Origin: Shinella sp. PSBB067
GTDB lineage: Bacteria > Pseudomonadota > Alphaproteobacteria > Rhizobiales > Rhizobiaceae
Assembly (NCBI RefSeq): GCF_016839145.1
Contig: NZ_CP069303.1
Span: 3,394,501 to 3,458,500, forward strand
Reading direction: 5' to 3'
Length of the DNA stretch: 64,000 nt
The first letter of the stretch is position 1, and each line of letters starts with the position of its first letter. The translations under genes and the position numbers were made by a program. Below the pieces are notes generated by a model, which was not told the origin of the DNA, made no database searches, and saw only the letters and a list, made by a program, of their open reading frames with translations. Positions 19,667 through 30,304 of the stretch are shown one piece after another.

Positions 19667-20935
19667 TCAGGCAAGCCAGTCCGGAATCGAGTCGAGGCCG
19701 ATCAGGTCGTCATAGGAAAGCCGCGGGCGGATGACGTGGAACTCGGCTCCGTTGACCAGCACTTCCGGCACCAGCAGGCGGCTGTTGTAGGTGCCCGCCT
19801 GCACCGCGCCATAGGCCCCGGCGGAGCCGACGGCGATGAGGTCGCCGGGCCTCGGCTGCGCCATTTCGCGGTCCTGCGCCAGATAGTCGCCCGTCTCGCA
19901 GACCGGGCCGACGACATCGGCGCGGATGCGCGGCGCGTTCGCCGCCGAGATGACGACGGGCTGGATCTCGTGCCAGGCCTCGTAGAGCGTCGGGCGGATG
20001 AGGTCGTTCATCGCCGCGTCGACGATGACGAAGGTCTTCTCGCCGCCGTCCTTCACATAGAGGACCTCGGTGACGAGGATGCCGGCATTGCCGACGATCA
20101 GCCGGCCGGGCTCCGTGACGATCTTGCAGTCGAGGCCCTTGAGCTGGTTCTTGACGATCTCGGCATAGGCGTCCGGCAGCGGCGGCGGCGCATTGTCGGT
20201 CTTGTAGGGAATGCCGAGGCCGCCGCCGACATCGACATGGTCGATGGTGTGGCCGTCGGCGCGCAGCGTCTCGACGAGTTCGCGCAGCAGCCGGAAGGCG
20301 TCGTCGAAGGGCTGCAGCTCGGTGATCTGGCTGCCGATATGCATGTCGATACCGGTGACCTCGATGCCCGGCAGGCTCGCGGCGCGGGCATAGACGGCGC
20401 GCGCGCGCTCCCAGGAGATGCCGAACTTGTTTTCCTTCTTGCCCGTCGAGATCTTGGCATGGGTGCGGGCATCAACGTCCGGGTTGATGCGGAAAGAGAC
20501 GTGGGCGACCTTGCCGGCCTTGACGGCGCGCGCGTTCAGCACCTCCAGTTCCGGCTCGGACTCCACGTTGAAGCAGTAGATGCCGGCCTCCAGCGCAAGG
20601 TCCATCTCCCGCGGCGTCTTGCCGACGCCGGAGAACATGATGCGCGAGGCGGGAACGCCGGCGGCGAGCGCCCGGCGGAGTTCCCCCTCGGAGACCACGT
20701 CGATGCCCGCGCCGAGCCGGGCGAGCGTCTTCAGCACCGCCTGGTTGGAATTCGCCTTCATGGCGTAGCAGACCAGCGCATCGACGCCCTCGAAAGCCTT
20801 GGAGAACACCTTGTAGTGCCGCTCCAGCGTGGCCGTCGAATAGACGTAGAAGGGCGTGCCGACCGCCTTGGCGATCTCCGGAACAGACACGTCCTCCGCG
20901 TAGAGAATGCCGTCGCGATGCTCGAAATGGTTCAC
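19667..20935 (-). CDS. lysA: Diaminopimelate decarboxylase
   Basis: PLP-dependent last step of lysine synthesis, meso-diaminopimelate to lysine. The 422-residue protein has the PLP lysine Lys60 in CYAMKANSNQ, the HIGSQ segment, GGGLGIPY, EPGRLIV and the substrate-binding CETGDYLA. The start is the GTG at 20935 giving MNHFEHRDGILYAE, the usual N-terminus; the reading frame runs on into the dispersed repeat upstream but that translation is accidental. It is followed by the TIGR02302 gene and preceded by lptM and argH, probably one operon. Confidence 0.94.
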   Translation of the reverse strand: MNHFEHRDGILYAEDVSVPEIAKAVGTPFYVYSTATLERHYKVFSKAFEGVDALVCYAMKANSNQAVLKTLARLGAGIDVVSEGELRRALAAGVPASRIMFSGVGKTPREMDLALEAGIYCFNVESEPELEVLNARAVKAGKVAHVSFRINPDVDARTHAKISTGKKENKFGISWERARAVYARAASLPGIEVTGIDMHIGSQITELQPFDDAFRLLRELVETLRADGHTIDHVDVGGGLGIPYKTDNAPPPLPDAYAEIVKNQLKGLDCKIVTEPGRLIVGNAGILVTEVLYVKDGGEKTFVIVDAAMNDLIRPTLYEAWHEIQPVVISAANAPRIRADVVGPVCETGDYLAQDREMAQPRPGDLIAVGSAGAYGAVQAGTYNSRLLVPEVLVNGAEFHVIRPRLSYDDLIGLDSIPDWLA

Positions 20936-20951
20936 TGCCTGATCCGTAGAA

Positions 20952-21058
20952 CTAGAGCAATTCCAGCAAAAGTGCGCAGCGGTTTTGCGTCCGGAATTGC
21001 GTAAAAACAAAAGGATAGAGCGTTTTCGCGATTCGAAGAAAAGCGCAAACGCTCTAGA
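20952..21058. repeat. 107-bp dispersed repeat, copy B
   Basis: Second copy of the element at 8904-9010, same length and orientation, with CTAGAGC/GCTCTAG outer inverted repeats intact. It lies between lptM and lysA, only 16 bases before the lysA GTG. Its right edge supplies the TAG stop codon of lptM (21054-21056), so the repeat defines the last residues of that gene. Its hairpins would sit in the argH-lptM-lysA transcript and could affect lysA expression. Confidence 0.85.
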
Positions 21059-21239
21059 GAAGGGGGTCGAGGACGAAGGGCCTGTCTTCGACCTGCTCGA
21101 CCTTCTTGCCCTTGATGGTCTTCACGACCGGCTGTCCGCCGCCCGGCAGGTCGAGATCGCCCTTGCGGCCACAAGCGGTCAGAACCGCTGCGGAAAGGCA
21201 GAGCACGAAAGCCAGCCTGCCGATATCGATGCGTGTCAT
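21054..21239 (-). CDS. lptM: LPS translocon maturation chaperone-like lipoprotein
   Basis: 61-residue lipoprotein: signal peptide with lipobox LTAC and lipidated Cys23, then CGRKGDLDLP, the conserved start of LptM/YifL, which assists maturation of the LptDE lipopolysaccharide translocon. argH-lptM-lysA is the standard gene order. AGGGAACG precedes ATG 21239. The final residues (PFVLDPLL) run into dispersed repeat copy B, which contributes the stop codon. Confidence 0.85.
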   Translation of the reverse strand: MTRIDIGRLAFVLCLSAAVLTACGRKGDLDLPGGGQPVVKTIKGKKVEQVEDRPFVLDPLL

Positions 21240-21343
21240 GAAGCGTTCCCTGGAATTGCCGGTGATCGGGTGGGCATCATCCTTAGCGAATTCGCCCGCC
21301 CTGTGCACCCCTAATCTCTCGATGGTTCCCGCAAGCGGTTTGA

Positions 21344-22747
<1,404 letters not shown>

Positions 22748-22777
22748 GGTTGCCTGCCTGGAAAAGAGTCCTGGAGA

Positions 22778-23458
22778 ATGGAAATGTCAGTGAAGAAGAA
22801 ACTCGGCCTGCCCACAGGAAAGCTCATCGCCATCGCCGGGCTCGCCGGACTTCTCGCCGGTGGTGCAGCGATATACGTGAAGGAAAGCCTGTCTGGCAAT
22901 GGCGCGGTCGCGTCCGCCGATGCTGGCGCGTGCGCGCTCGCTGCCGAAAAGGCCGCCGCGATCACGCCCTTCTCGAAGGGTGAGGTCGCCGCCATGCGCA
23001 CGGTCGACGAGCATCGCCCGCTCCCCGACCTCGTCTTCGACGGCCCGGACGGCAAGAAGAAGACCATCGCGGATTTTGCGGGCAAGATGCTGCTGGTCAA
23101 TCTCTGGGCGACCTGGTGCGTGCCCTGCCGCGAGGAAATGCCGGCGCTCAACGCGCTCGAAAAGGATCTCGGCAGCGACAGGTTCGAGGTGGTGGCGATC
23201 AACATCGACACTGGAAACGACGAGAAGCCCAAGGCCTTCCTCGACGAGACGAAGGTGCACGACCTCGCCTATTACCGCGATGCCTCGATGGGCGTCTTCA
23301 ACACGTTGAAGAAGGAAGGCCTCGCCTTCGGCCTGCCCGTCACGCTGCTGATGGACGACAAGGGCTGCCTGGTATCGGCGATGAACGGCCCCGCCGCCTG
23401 GGACGGCGAGGACGCCAAGGCCCTGATCAACGCCGCGCTGGCGGCGCCGAAGAGCTGA
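22778..23458 (+). CDS. tlpA: TlpA-type thiol:disulfide oxidoreductase
   Basis: Membrane-anchored periplasmic thioredoxin-like protein of 226 residues. One N-terminal membrane helix (residues 14-34) is followed by a thioredoxin fold with the redox motif WCVPC at 113-117 and the cis-proline in [10 protein letters not shown]. TlpA reduces metallochaperones and apo-cytochromes during cytochrome oxidase assembly in rhizobia. The position divergent from argH is the usual one. Confidence 0.9.
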   Translation: MEMSVKKKLGLPTGKLIAIAGLAGLLAGGAAIYVKESLSGNGAVASADAGACALAAEKAAAITPFSKGEVAAMRTVDEHRPLPDLVFDGPDGKKKTIADFAGKMLLVNLWATWCVPCREEMPALNALEKDLGSDRFEVVAINIDTGNDEKPKAFLDETKVHDLAYYRDASMGVFNTLKKEGLAFGLPVTLLMDDKGCLVSAMNGPAAWDGEDAKALINAALAAPKS

Positions 23459-23462
23459 GATA

Positions 23463-24485
23463 TCATGCCGCCGCGTAGACCCGCGGCCGGCGAATCTCTA
23501 TGAACCCCGCCTCGCCCTTGCGGTGCGGGAATTCCGGCGCAGTGTCGAATTCCACCGCCTGCCCGCTGCCGGTCATCGCCAGCACGCGCCGCGAATCCGG
23601 CCGGTCGATGACCCGGACGATCTTCGCCGCGATCCCCTCTCCGTCCTCGCGCCAGGTGACGTCGGCCGGGCGGAACAGGATCTGCCCGCCGCCATCGGCG
23701 ACGCCCTCGGCCTCGAAGGCAACGTCCTCGACATAGGCCCTGCCGCCGCGGATATCCGCATCGAGCCGGTTGGCATCGCCCAGAAAATTCATCACGAAGG
23801 CATCGGCCGGGTTGCGGCAGACGGCCTCAGGCGTGCCCTCCTGCACGATCCGGCCCTTGTTGAGGATGACGACGCGGTCGGCAAGGTCGAGCGCCTCCTC
23901 CTGGTCGTGCGTCACGAAAAGCGTGGTGATGCCGAGCTCGTCGTGGATCTTGCGCAGCCAGCGGCGCAGGTCCCGCCGCACATTCGCGTCGAGCGCCCCG
24001 AAGGGCTCGTCGAGCAGCAGCACGCGCGGATCGACGGCGAGCGCCCGGGCAAGCGCCACGCGCTGGCGCTGGCCGCCGGAGATCTGGCCGGGAAAGCGGT
24101 CCTTGAGCCCGCCGAGCTGCACGAGATCGAGCAGTTCCCTGACACGCGCCTCGATCGCCTGCGGCGTGCGCTTCACCCTGGAGACCTTCATGCCGAAGGC
24201 GATGTTCTCGCCGACCGTCATGTGCGGGAAGAGTGCATAGTGCTGGAAGACGAAGCCGACGCCGCGCTCGCGCACCGGAATGTCCGTCGCGTTCTCCTCG
24301 CCGAAATAGATAGCCCCGGCATCGGCATATTCGAGACCGGCGACCATGCGCAGGATCGTCGTCTTGCCGGAGCCCGAGGGGCCGAGCAAAGCGACGAGCT
24401 CGCCGCTCTCGATATCGAGCGAGACGCCGTGCACGGCGCGGAAGGTCTGAAACTCCTTGACCACATTATCGAGACGGATCTTCAA
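23463..24485 (-). CDS. cysA: Sulfate/thiosulfate ABC transporter ATPase
   Basis: 340-residue ATPase of the sulfate importer. Walker A GPSGSGKTT 35-43, signature SGGQRQR near 136-142, Walker B LLLDEPFGALD near 156-166, and a C-terminal TOBE-like domain. MKIRLDNVVKEF and the IRRPRVY ending are typical CysA features. The start overlaps the cysW stop by four bases (ATGA), so it is the last gene of the sbp-cysT-cysW-cysA operon. Confidence 0.93.
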   Translation of the reverse strand: MKIRLDNVVKEFQTFRAVHGVSLDIESGELVALLGPSGSGKTTILRMVAGLEYADAGAIYFGEENATDIPVRERGVGFVFQHYALFPHMTVGENIAFGMKVSRVKRTPQAIEARVRELLDLVQLGGLKDRFPGQISGGQRQRVALARALAVDPRVLLLDEPFGALDANVRRDLRRWLRKIHDELGITTLFVTHDQEEALDLADRVVILNKGRIVQEGTPEAVCRNPADAFVMNFLGDANRLDADIRGGRAYVEDVAFEAEGVADGGGQILFRPADVTWREDGEGIAAKIVRVIDRPDSRRVLAMTGSGQAVEFDTAPEFPHRKGEAGFIEIRRPRVYAAA

Positions 24486-25378
24486 GGCTTGACCTCCGGA
24501 GTGATGCTGTCTGCCCCCGCAAGGGCGGACGGGCGCTGCACGCGGCCCGCCCCCTGCCGCTCCAGCGCCACCTTGGCAAGGAGCGTGAGGATGGCGAGGC
24601 CCGCGAGGATGGATGCGGCGGCAAAGGAGCCGGCCGCGTTATAGTCGTGATAGAGCAGCTCGATATGGAGCGGCAGCGTATTGGTCTGGCCGCGGATATT
24701 GCCCGAGACGACCGAGACGGCGCCGAACTCGCCCATCACGCGCGAATTGCACAGCACCACGCCGTAGAGCATCGCCCATTTGATGTTGGGCAGCGTGACC
24801 GAGAAGAAGGTTCGCCAGCCGCTCGCCCCGAGCGACGTCGCCGCCTCTTCGAGATCGCGACCCTGCGCCTGCATGAGCGGGATCAGCTCGCGCGCCACGA
24901 ACGGCGCGGTGACGAACATGCTGGCAAGCACGATGCCGGGCAGCGCGAAGAGAATCTTGATCCCCGCCGCCTCCAGCGCATGGCCGAAAAGGCCCTGCAA
25001 GCCGAAGACGAAGAGATAGGAAACGCCCGCGACGATGGGCGAGACCGAGAAGGGAATCTCGATGACCACGGTGAGCAGCCGCTTGCCCGGAAAATCGTGC
25101 TTGGTGATGGCCCAGGCCGCAGCAACGCCGAAGGCCGTGTTGATCGGCACGGCGATGAGCGCCGTGACGACCGTCAGCAGGATGGCGTGCCGCGTGTCGG
25201 GATCGGCGATGGATTTCGCGAAATAGGCAAAGCCGCGCGAAAAGGCCTCGACGGCGATGACGACGAGCGGCGCGATGATCATCAGCCCCACAAGCAGGAG
25301 GACCACTGTCAGCAGGACGCGGCGGAAGAGGGGATTGTCGCCGACGCGCGGCGGCTTGCCCTTTGCGTGATGCGCCAT
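24482..25378 (-). CDS. cysW: Sulfate ABC transporter permease CysW
   Basis: 298-residue inner-membrane permease with six or so helices and the EAA loop near residues 178-200 (EEAATSLGASGWRTFFSVTLP). SRVMGEFGAVSVVSGNIRGQTNTLPLHIE is diagnostic of CysW; the RGQT segment is conserved in sulfate permeases. The N-terminus is cytoplasmic and basic. It follows cysT by one base. Confidence 0.92.
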   Translation of the reverse strand: MAHHAKGKPPRVGDNPLFRRVLLTVVLLLVGLMIIAPLVVIAVEAFSRGFAYFAKSIADPDTRHAILLTVVTALIAVPINTAFGVAAAWAITKHDFPGKRLLTVVIEIPFSVSPIVAGVSYLFVFGLQGLFGHALEAAGIKILFALPGIVLASMFVTAPFVARELIPLMQAQGRDLEEAATSLGASGWRTFFSVTLPNIKWAMLYGVVLCNSRVMGEFGAVSVVSGNIRGQTNTLPLHIELLYHDYNAAGSFAAASILAGLAILTLLAKVALERQGAGRVQRPSALAGADSITPEVKP

Positions 25379-25379
25379 G

Positions 25380-26201
25380 TCAGCCCCTCACCGTGTAGCG
25401 CAGGGCCCGGGCCTGCATGAGATTGGTGATCGCCAGCATGACGAAGGCCGTCAGCAGCATGACAGAGGCGATGGCGGCGGAGGCCGGATAGTCGTATTCC
25501 TCCAGCCGGATGAAGGCGAGGAGCGCGGTGATCTCCGTCGAGAACGGCTGGTTGCCGGCGATGAAGATGATGGCGCCGAACTCGCCGAGGCTGCGGGCGA
25601 AGGAGAGCGAGACGCCCGCCAGCAGCGCGGGCGCCAGAAGCGGCAGGATGACCTTGGCGAAGATGGAAAGATCGCTCGCCCCGAGCGTCTGCCCCGCCTC
25701 CTCCAGCGCCGGATCGAGCTCCTCCAGCACCGGCTGCACCGTGCGCACGATGAAGGGGATGCTGGTGAAGCTCATGGCGACGATGATGCCGAGCGGCGTA
25801 TAGGCGACCTTGATGCCGAGATGGGAGAGCGGGCCGCCGAACCAGCCGTTGGTGGCGAAGAGCGTGGTGAGTGCGATGCCCGCGACGGCCGTCGGCAGCG
25901 CGAAGGGCAGGTCCACCAGCGCATCGACCAGCCGGCGGCCGGGAAAGCGGTAGCGCACCAGCACCCAGGCGAGCGCCATGCCGAAGAGGAGATTGAAGGC
26001 CGTCGCCGCCAGCGCGCAGAGCACCGTCACGCGGTAGCTCGCAAGGGCGCGGTCGGAGGAGACGATGCGCCAGTAGTCCGCAGGTCCGAGGCTTGCCGCC
26101 TTGAAGACGAGCGCCGCCAGCGGCAACACCACGATGATGGCCACATAGACGAGGGTGATGCCGAGCGCGAGCGGCAGGCCGGGCAGTACACGCCGTTTCA
26201 A
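25380..26201 (-). CDS. cysT: Sulfate ABC transporter permease CysT
   Basis: 273-residue permease partner of CysW. EEAGQTLGASDLSIFAKVILP near residue 165 is the EAA loop contacting CysA, and SLGEFGAIIFIAGN follows it as in CysT/CysU. Six membrane helices are apparent. It lies second in the operon, after the binding-protein gene and a hairpin. Confidence 0.92.
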   Translation of the reverse strand: MKRRVLPGLPLALGITLVYVAIIVVLPLAALVFKAASLGPADYWRIVSSDRALASYRVTVLCALAATAFNLLFGMALAWVLVRYRFPGRRLVDALVDLPFALPTAVAGIALTTLFATNGWFGGPLSHLGIKVAYTPLGIIVAMSFTSIPFIVRTVQPVLEELDPALEEAGQTLGASDLSIFAKVILPLLAPALLAGVSLSFARSLGEFGAIIFIAGNQPFSTEITALLAFIRLEEYDYPASAAIASVMLLTAFVMLAITNLMQARALRYTVRG

Positions 26202-26227
26202 ACGGGCGTTCCTTTCTCATACCACAA

Positions 26228-26250
26228 CCGGCGGGTTTTGCGCCCGCCGG
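26228..26250 (-). terminator. Hairpin between sbp and cysT
   Basis: CCGGCGGG and CCCGCCGG form an 8-bp perfect GC stem around a seven-base loop just behind the sbp stop codon, without a following T-run. In importer operons such a hairpin usually protects the upstream binding-protein message or partly terminates transcription, giving excess binding protein over permease. Confidence 0.6.
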
Positions 26251-26277
26251 CTGCCTTGAAGAACGAAGAGGGAAGGA

Positions 26278-27261
26278 TCAGCGGCTGCCGTAGATCTTGT
26301 CCAGCGTGCCGCCTTCGGAGAAATGCTCCTTAGAGACCTTGTCCCAGCCGCCGAAGACGTCGTCGACATTGACGAGGCGGATGTCCGGGAACTGGTCCTT
26401 GAACTCGGCGGCGACCTTCTCGTCAAGGACGCGGTGGCCGAATTCGGCGGCGATCTTCTGTCCCTCGGGCGCATAGAGGAAGTCGAGATAGGACTTTGCC
26501 AGATCCCGGCTGCCATGGGCATCGGCAACCTTGTCGACCACCGCGACCGGGAATTCGGCAAGCAGCGAGACGGAGGGCACGACGCTTTCGAACTTGTCCT
26601 TGCCATACTGCTTGGCGATCGACTTGGTCTCGGCCTCGAAGGTGATGATGACGTCGCCGATCTCGCGTTCGACGAAGGTCGTCGTCGCCGCGCGGCCGCC
26701 CGTGTCGAAGACCGGCACGTTGTCGAAGATCTTGGTGACGAATTCCTCGACCTTCGCCGGATCGTCGTTGAAGGCTTCCTTGGCATAGGCCGTGGCGGCG
26801 AGATAGGTGTAGCGCGCATTGCCCGAGGTCTTCGGGTTCGGGAAGATGACCTTCACGTCGTCACGGGCAAGGTCGGACCAGTCCTTGATGTTCTTCGGGT
26901 TGCCGGCGCGCACGAGGAAGGACGGGAAGGAGTAGAAGGGCGAAGCGTTGTTCGGGAACGCCTTCTGCCAGCCTTCGGCGACGAAGCCGTTCTTCACGAG
27001 GAAGTCGATGTCCGTCACCTGGTTGAAGGTCACGACATCGGCCTCGAGGCCCTCGACGATGGCGCGCGCCTGCTTGGAGGTGCCGCCATGCGACTGGTCG
27101 ATGGTGACGCCCGGATGCGCCTTCACGAAGGCCTCGTTCTCGGCGGCGAAAAGCTCGCGCGCCACGTCATAGGAGGCGTTGAGCAGCTTGTCGGCGGCGT
27201 TGGCGGAGAGCGGAGCGGCAAGGCCGAGAAGGGCCACGCCGAGAAGGAGCAAACGTTTCAT
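26278..27261 (-). CDS. sbp: Sulfate-binding periplasmic protein
   Basis: 327-residue substrate-binding protein with a signal peptide (LLLLGVALLGLAAPLSANA) cut near residue 22. NASYDVARELF, QSHGGTSKQARAI, DVVTFNQVTDIDFL and NPKTSGNARYTYLAA are the sulfate-contacting segments of the Sbp/CysP family. It leads the cysTWA operon. Sulfate against thiosulfate preference cannot be told from the sequence. The start at 27261 places the signal peptide at the N-terminus; the longer open frame upstream is non-coding. Confidence 0.92.
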   Translation of the reverse strand: MKRLLLLGVALLGLAAPLSANAADKLLNASYDVARELFAAENEAFVKAHPGVTIDQSHGGTSKQARAIVEGLEADVVTFNQVTDIDFLVKNGFVAEGWQKAFPNNASPFYSFPSFLVRAGNPKNIKDWSDLARDDVKVIFPNPKTSGNARYTYLAATAYAKEAFNDDPAKVEEFVTKIFDNVPVFDTGGRAATTTFVEREIGDVIITFEAETKSIAKQYGKDKFESVVPSVSLLAEFPVAVVDKVADAHGSRDLAKSYLDFLYAPEGQKIAAEFGHRVLDEKVAAEFKDQFPDIRLVNVDDVFGGWDKVSKEHFSEGGTLDKIYGSR

Positions 27262-27399
27262 CTGAAAAACCCCGATGCAAGAGAATGGGGCAGACAATAA
27301 CGAGCGGCCGGACGGTCTCCGAGGCACGGGCCTGTCGCGCACGCGGCGACAGGCGGAACATTTTTCCCTGAAAGGGAAGCTTCGCGGATTCTCCGCCCG

Positions 27400-28272
27400 T
27401 CAGCGGGTCGGGACAGGAACCTCGCCGCGATAGTCGTAGAAGCCGCGGCCGGACTTGCGGCCGAGCCAGCCGGCCTCGACATATTTCACCAGCAGCGGGC
27501 ACGGGCGATACTTGGAATCGGCGAGCCCGTCATGCAGCACCTGCATGATCGAAAGGCAGGTATCGAGGCCGATGAAATCGGCAAGCTGAAGCGGCCCCAT
27601 CGGATGGTTCGCGCCGAGCTTCATGGCCGTGTCGATGGCCTCGACCGAGCCGACGCCCTCATAGAGCGTGTAGATCGCCTCGTTGATCATCGGCAGCAGG
27701 ATGCGGTTGACGATGAAGGCCGGGAAGTCCTCCGCGACCGTGATCGTCTTGTCGAGCTTGGTGACGAATTCCTTGGCGGCGGCAAAGGTGCCTTCCTCGG
27801 TCGCGATGCCGCGCACGAGCTCCACCAGCTTCATGACAGGCACCGGGTTCATGAAGTGGATGCCCATGAAGCGTTCCGGCCGGTCGGTGGCCGAGGCGAG
27901 GCGGGTGATCGACAGCGAGGACGTGTTGGTGGCGAGGATCGCCTCCGGCTTCAGCACGGAACAGACCTGCCCGTAGATCTTGCGCTTGACGGTCTCGTCC
28001 TCCGTCGCCGCCTCGATGACGAGATCGGCGTCGGAAAGGTCGTTGATATCGGAGGAGCCCTTGATCAGCGCCAGCGCTTTCTTGCGCTCCTCGTCGCTCA
28101 TCTTGCCGGAGGAGACCTGGCGGGCGAGGTTGCCGTTGATCGTGGCAAGCCCTGCCTCGATACGCTCGGGCGACAGGTCGTAGATATGGACCTTGTAGCC
28201 GGCAAGAGCCGCGACATGCGCAATCCCGCACCCCATCTGGCCCGCACCCACAATACCGACGTTCTTGATCAT
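27400..28272 (-). CDS. 3-hydroxybutyryl-CoA dehydrogenase
   Basis: 290-residue NAD(P)-dependent dehydrogenase of the 3-hydroxyacyl-CoA family, interconverting 3-hydroxybutyryl-CoA and acetoacetyl-CoA. Rossmann motif GAGQMG at 9-14, catalytic His in [11 protein letters not shown] near 138, and the C-terminal [18 protein letters not shown] dimer segment. It follows etfBA on the same strand but a strong terminator separates them, so it may have its own promoter. hbdA is a common label. Confidence 0.92.
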   Translation of the reverse strand: MIKNVGIVGAGQMGCGIAHVAALAGYKVHIYDLSPERIEAGLATINGNLARQVSSGKMSDEERKKALALIKGSSDINDLSDADLVIEAATEDETVKRKIYGQVCSVLKPEAILATNTSSLSITRLASATDRPERFMGIHFMNPVPVMKLVELVRGIATEEGTFAAAKEFVTKLDKTITVAEDFPAFIVNRILLPMINEAIYTLYEGVGSVEAIDTAMKLGANHPMGPLQLADFIGLDTCLSIMQVLHDGLADSKYRPCPLLVKYVEAGWLGRKSGRGFYDYRGEVPVPTR

Positions 28273-28313
28273 AGCGCCAATCGCCCCGTCACTTCAGTCC
28301 GCGCCCTCGGCGC

Positions 28314-28350
28314 AGGCAAAAAAATACCGGGCCGGTCGAGCCGGCCCGGT
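28314..28350 (-). terminator. Rho-independent terminator behind etfA
   Basis: On the minus strand a 10-bp perfect stem ACCGGGCCGG / CCGGCCCGGT with a five-base loop is followed by ATTTTTTT. It lies 70 bases past the etfA stop and before the hydroxybutyryl-CoA dehydrogenase gene, so it ends the etfBA transcript. Confidence 0.9.
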
Positions 28351-28420
28351 GGAAGTGATAAAGCCCCGCGACGCATTTTTCCAGTGAAATCATCGTCGCG
28401 AAAGGAGGCATGAAACCGGC

Positions 28421-29350
28421 TCAGAGCGCCTTTTCGAGCTCCGGGAGGATTTCGAAGAGATCGCCGACAAGGCCGTAGTCGGCGACCTGGAAGATCGGCG
28501 CCTCCTCGTCCTTGTTGATGGCGACGATGACCTTCGAGTCCTTCATGCCGGCAAGGTGCTGGATGGCGCCCGAGATGCCGCAGGCGATGTAGAGCTGCGG
28601 CGCAACCACCTTGCCCGTCTGCCCCACCTGCCAGTCGTTCGGCGCATAGCCCGCATCGACCGCCGCACGGCTTGCACCAACCGCTGCGCCGAGCTTGTCG
28701 GCGACCGGAAGGATGACCTCCTGGAACTTCTCCGACGAGCCGAGTGCACGACCGCCCGAGATGATGATCCTGGCAGAGGTCAGCTCCGGACGGTCGGACG
28801 ACGACAGGGCGTCCTTGACATGGGTCGAGAGGCCCGGGTTCGCTGCCGCCGGGATGGTCTCGATGGCGGCGTTGCCGCCTTCACCCGCTGCGGCGAAGGA
28901 GGCCGTGCGCACGGTAATCACCTTCTTCGCATCGGTGGACTGAACCGTCTGGATCGCATTGCCCGCATAGATCGGACGCTTGAACGTATCGGCCGAGACG
29001 ACCTCGACGATCTCCGAGACCTGCGCCACGTCGAGCAGGGCGGCAACGCGCGGCAAGACGTTCTTGCCGACCGAGGTGGCGGCCGAGACGATGGCGTCAT
29101 AGCTGCCGGCGAGCGACACGATGAGCGCTGCCAGCGGCTCTGCGAGATTGTTGGCAAGGCTGGCATCGTCGGCGAGAAGCACCTTCGTCACGCCCGAGAG
29201 CTTGGCCGCCTGCTCGGCCGCGGCCTTGGCATTGCTGCCGGCGACGAGCACATGCACGTCCGGGCCGATCTTGCTTGCCGCCGTCAGCGCCTTGGCGGTC
29301 TGGTCGGAAAGGTGTGCGTTGTCGTGGTCTGCCAGAAGAAGAATGGCCAT
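28421..29350 (-). CDS. etfA: Electron transfer flavoprotein alpha subunit
   Basis: 309-residue FAD-binding subunit of ETF, which passes electrons from acyl-CoA and other dehydrogenases to ETF:ubiquinone oxidoreductase. The C-terminal domain has the FAD signature: [48 protein letters not shown] and [20 protein letters not shown]. It is 22 bases behind etfB. Confidence 0.95.
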   Translation of the reverse strand: MAILLLADHDNAHLSDQTAKALTAASKIGPDVHVLVAGSNAKAAAEQAAKLSGVTKVLLADDASLANNLAEPLAALIVSLAGSYDAIVSAATSVGKNVLPRVAALLDVAQVSEIVEVVSADTFKRPIYAGNAIQTVQSTDAKKVITVRTASFAAAGEGGNAAIETIPAAANPGLSTHVKDALSSSDRPELTSARIIISGGRALGSSEKFQEVILPVADKLGAAVGASRAAVDAGYAPNDWQVGQTGKVVAPQLYIACGISGAIQHLAGMKDSKVIVAINKDEEAPIFQVADYGLVGDLFEILPELEKAL

Positions 29351-29372
29351 GGTGATGTTCTCCCTTTCCTGC

Positions 29373-30122
29373 TTACAGCACGCCGGCTTCGGTCTTGAGC
29401 TTGTCGACCAGTTCGGCGACGCTCTTGACCTTGACGCCTGCCTTGCGGCCCGACGGCTCCTCGGTCTTCAGCACCGTGAGGCGCGGGCGCGTGTCGACGC
29501 CGAAGTCGGCGGGCGTCTTCTTGTCGAGCGGCTTCTTCTTCGCCTTCATGATGTTCGGCAGCGAGGCATAGCGCGGCTCGTTGAGGCGAAGGTCCGTCGT
29601 GACGACCGCCGGAAGCTTGACCTCGATGGTCTGCAACCCGCCGTCGACCTCGCGGGTGACCTCTGCCGAGCCTTCACCGATCTCGACCTTGGAGGCGAAG
29701 GTCGCCTGCGCCCAGCCGAGCAGCGCCGAGAGCATCTGGCCGGTCTGGTTCGAATCGTCGTCGATCGCCTGCTTGCCGACGATGACGAGGCCGGGCTGTT
29801 CGGCCTCGGTGACGCCCTTGAGGATCTTGGCGACCGCGAGCGGCTCGACGGCATCGTCCGTCTCCACCAGCACCGCCCGGTCGGCGCCCATGGCGAGCGC
29901 CGTGCGCAGCGTCTCCTCGGCCTTGGCCGGGCCGATCGACACCACCACCACTTCCTCCGCCTTGCCGGCTTCCTTCAGCCGCAGCGCCTCTTCCACCGAG
30001 ATCTCGTCGAACGGGTTCATCGACATCTTCACGTTGGCAAGCTCGACGCCCGAACCGTCGGACTTCACGCGGATCTTCACGTTGTAATCAACGACCCGCT
30101 TTACAGGGACCAGGATCTTCAT
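29373..30122 (-). CDS. etfB: Electron transfer flavoprotein beta subunit
   Basis: 249-residue subunit that binds AMP and, with EtfA, forms the electron-transferring flavoprotein. [20 protein letters not shown] at the start, [16 protein letters not shown] near 37 and the recognition-loop region near [21 protein letters not shown] are diagnostic. First gene of the etfBA operon; an operator-like palindrome lies 150 bases upstream. Confidence 0.95.
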   Translation of the reverse strand: MKILVPVKRVVDYNVKIRVKSDGSGVELANVKMSMNPFDEISVEEALRLKEAGKAEEVVVVSIGPAKAEETLRTALAMGADRAVLVETDDAVEPLAVAKILKGVTEAEQPGLVIVGKQAIDDDSNQTGQMLSALLGWAQATFASKVEIGEGSAEVTREVDGGLQTIEVKLPAVVTTDLRLNEPRYASLPNIMKAKKKPLDKKTPADFGVDTRPRLTVLKTEEPSGRKAGVKVKSVAELVDKLKTEAGVL

Positions 30123-30271
30123 GGCTTCCTTCCTTCATATGCCCGCGAGGGAAAATGCGCCTTTCAGGGGCGGCCTGATTGTCGGTTGGCGACATGGATA
30201 CGCGTTTTTTCCCCAATTACAATGCGACACGGGCCCTCCAAATGAGAAAACGGAAGGCCTTATAAATTACC

Positions 30272-30287
30272 TTTACGTTAACGTCAA
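30272..30287. promoter_or_regulatory. ACGTTAACGT operator-like palindrome near etfB
   Basis: TTTACGTTAACGTCAA contains a perfect 10-bp palindrome ACGTTAACGT extended by matching TT/AA ends. It sits in the A+T-rich 182-base gap between the rhomboid gene and etfB. The shape resembles sites of MerR-type LiuR or related regulators of acyl-CoA and branched-chain amino acid breakdown, which would suit etfBA. This link is inferred only from similarity of the motif. Confidence 0.4.
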
Positions 30288-30304
30288 TTTACGCGTGCGG
30301 GCAC

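Noticed and set aside
19736..21004. Long plus-strand open frame of 422 codons
   Set aside because: Shadow of lysA; composition is dominated by Arg, Asp, Gly, Ala and His without any motif, and lysA is certain.
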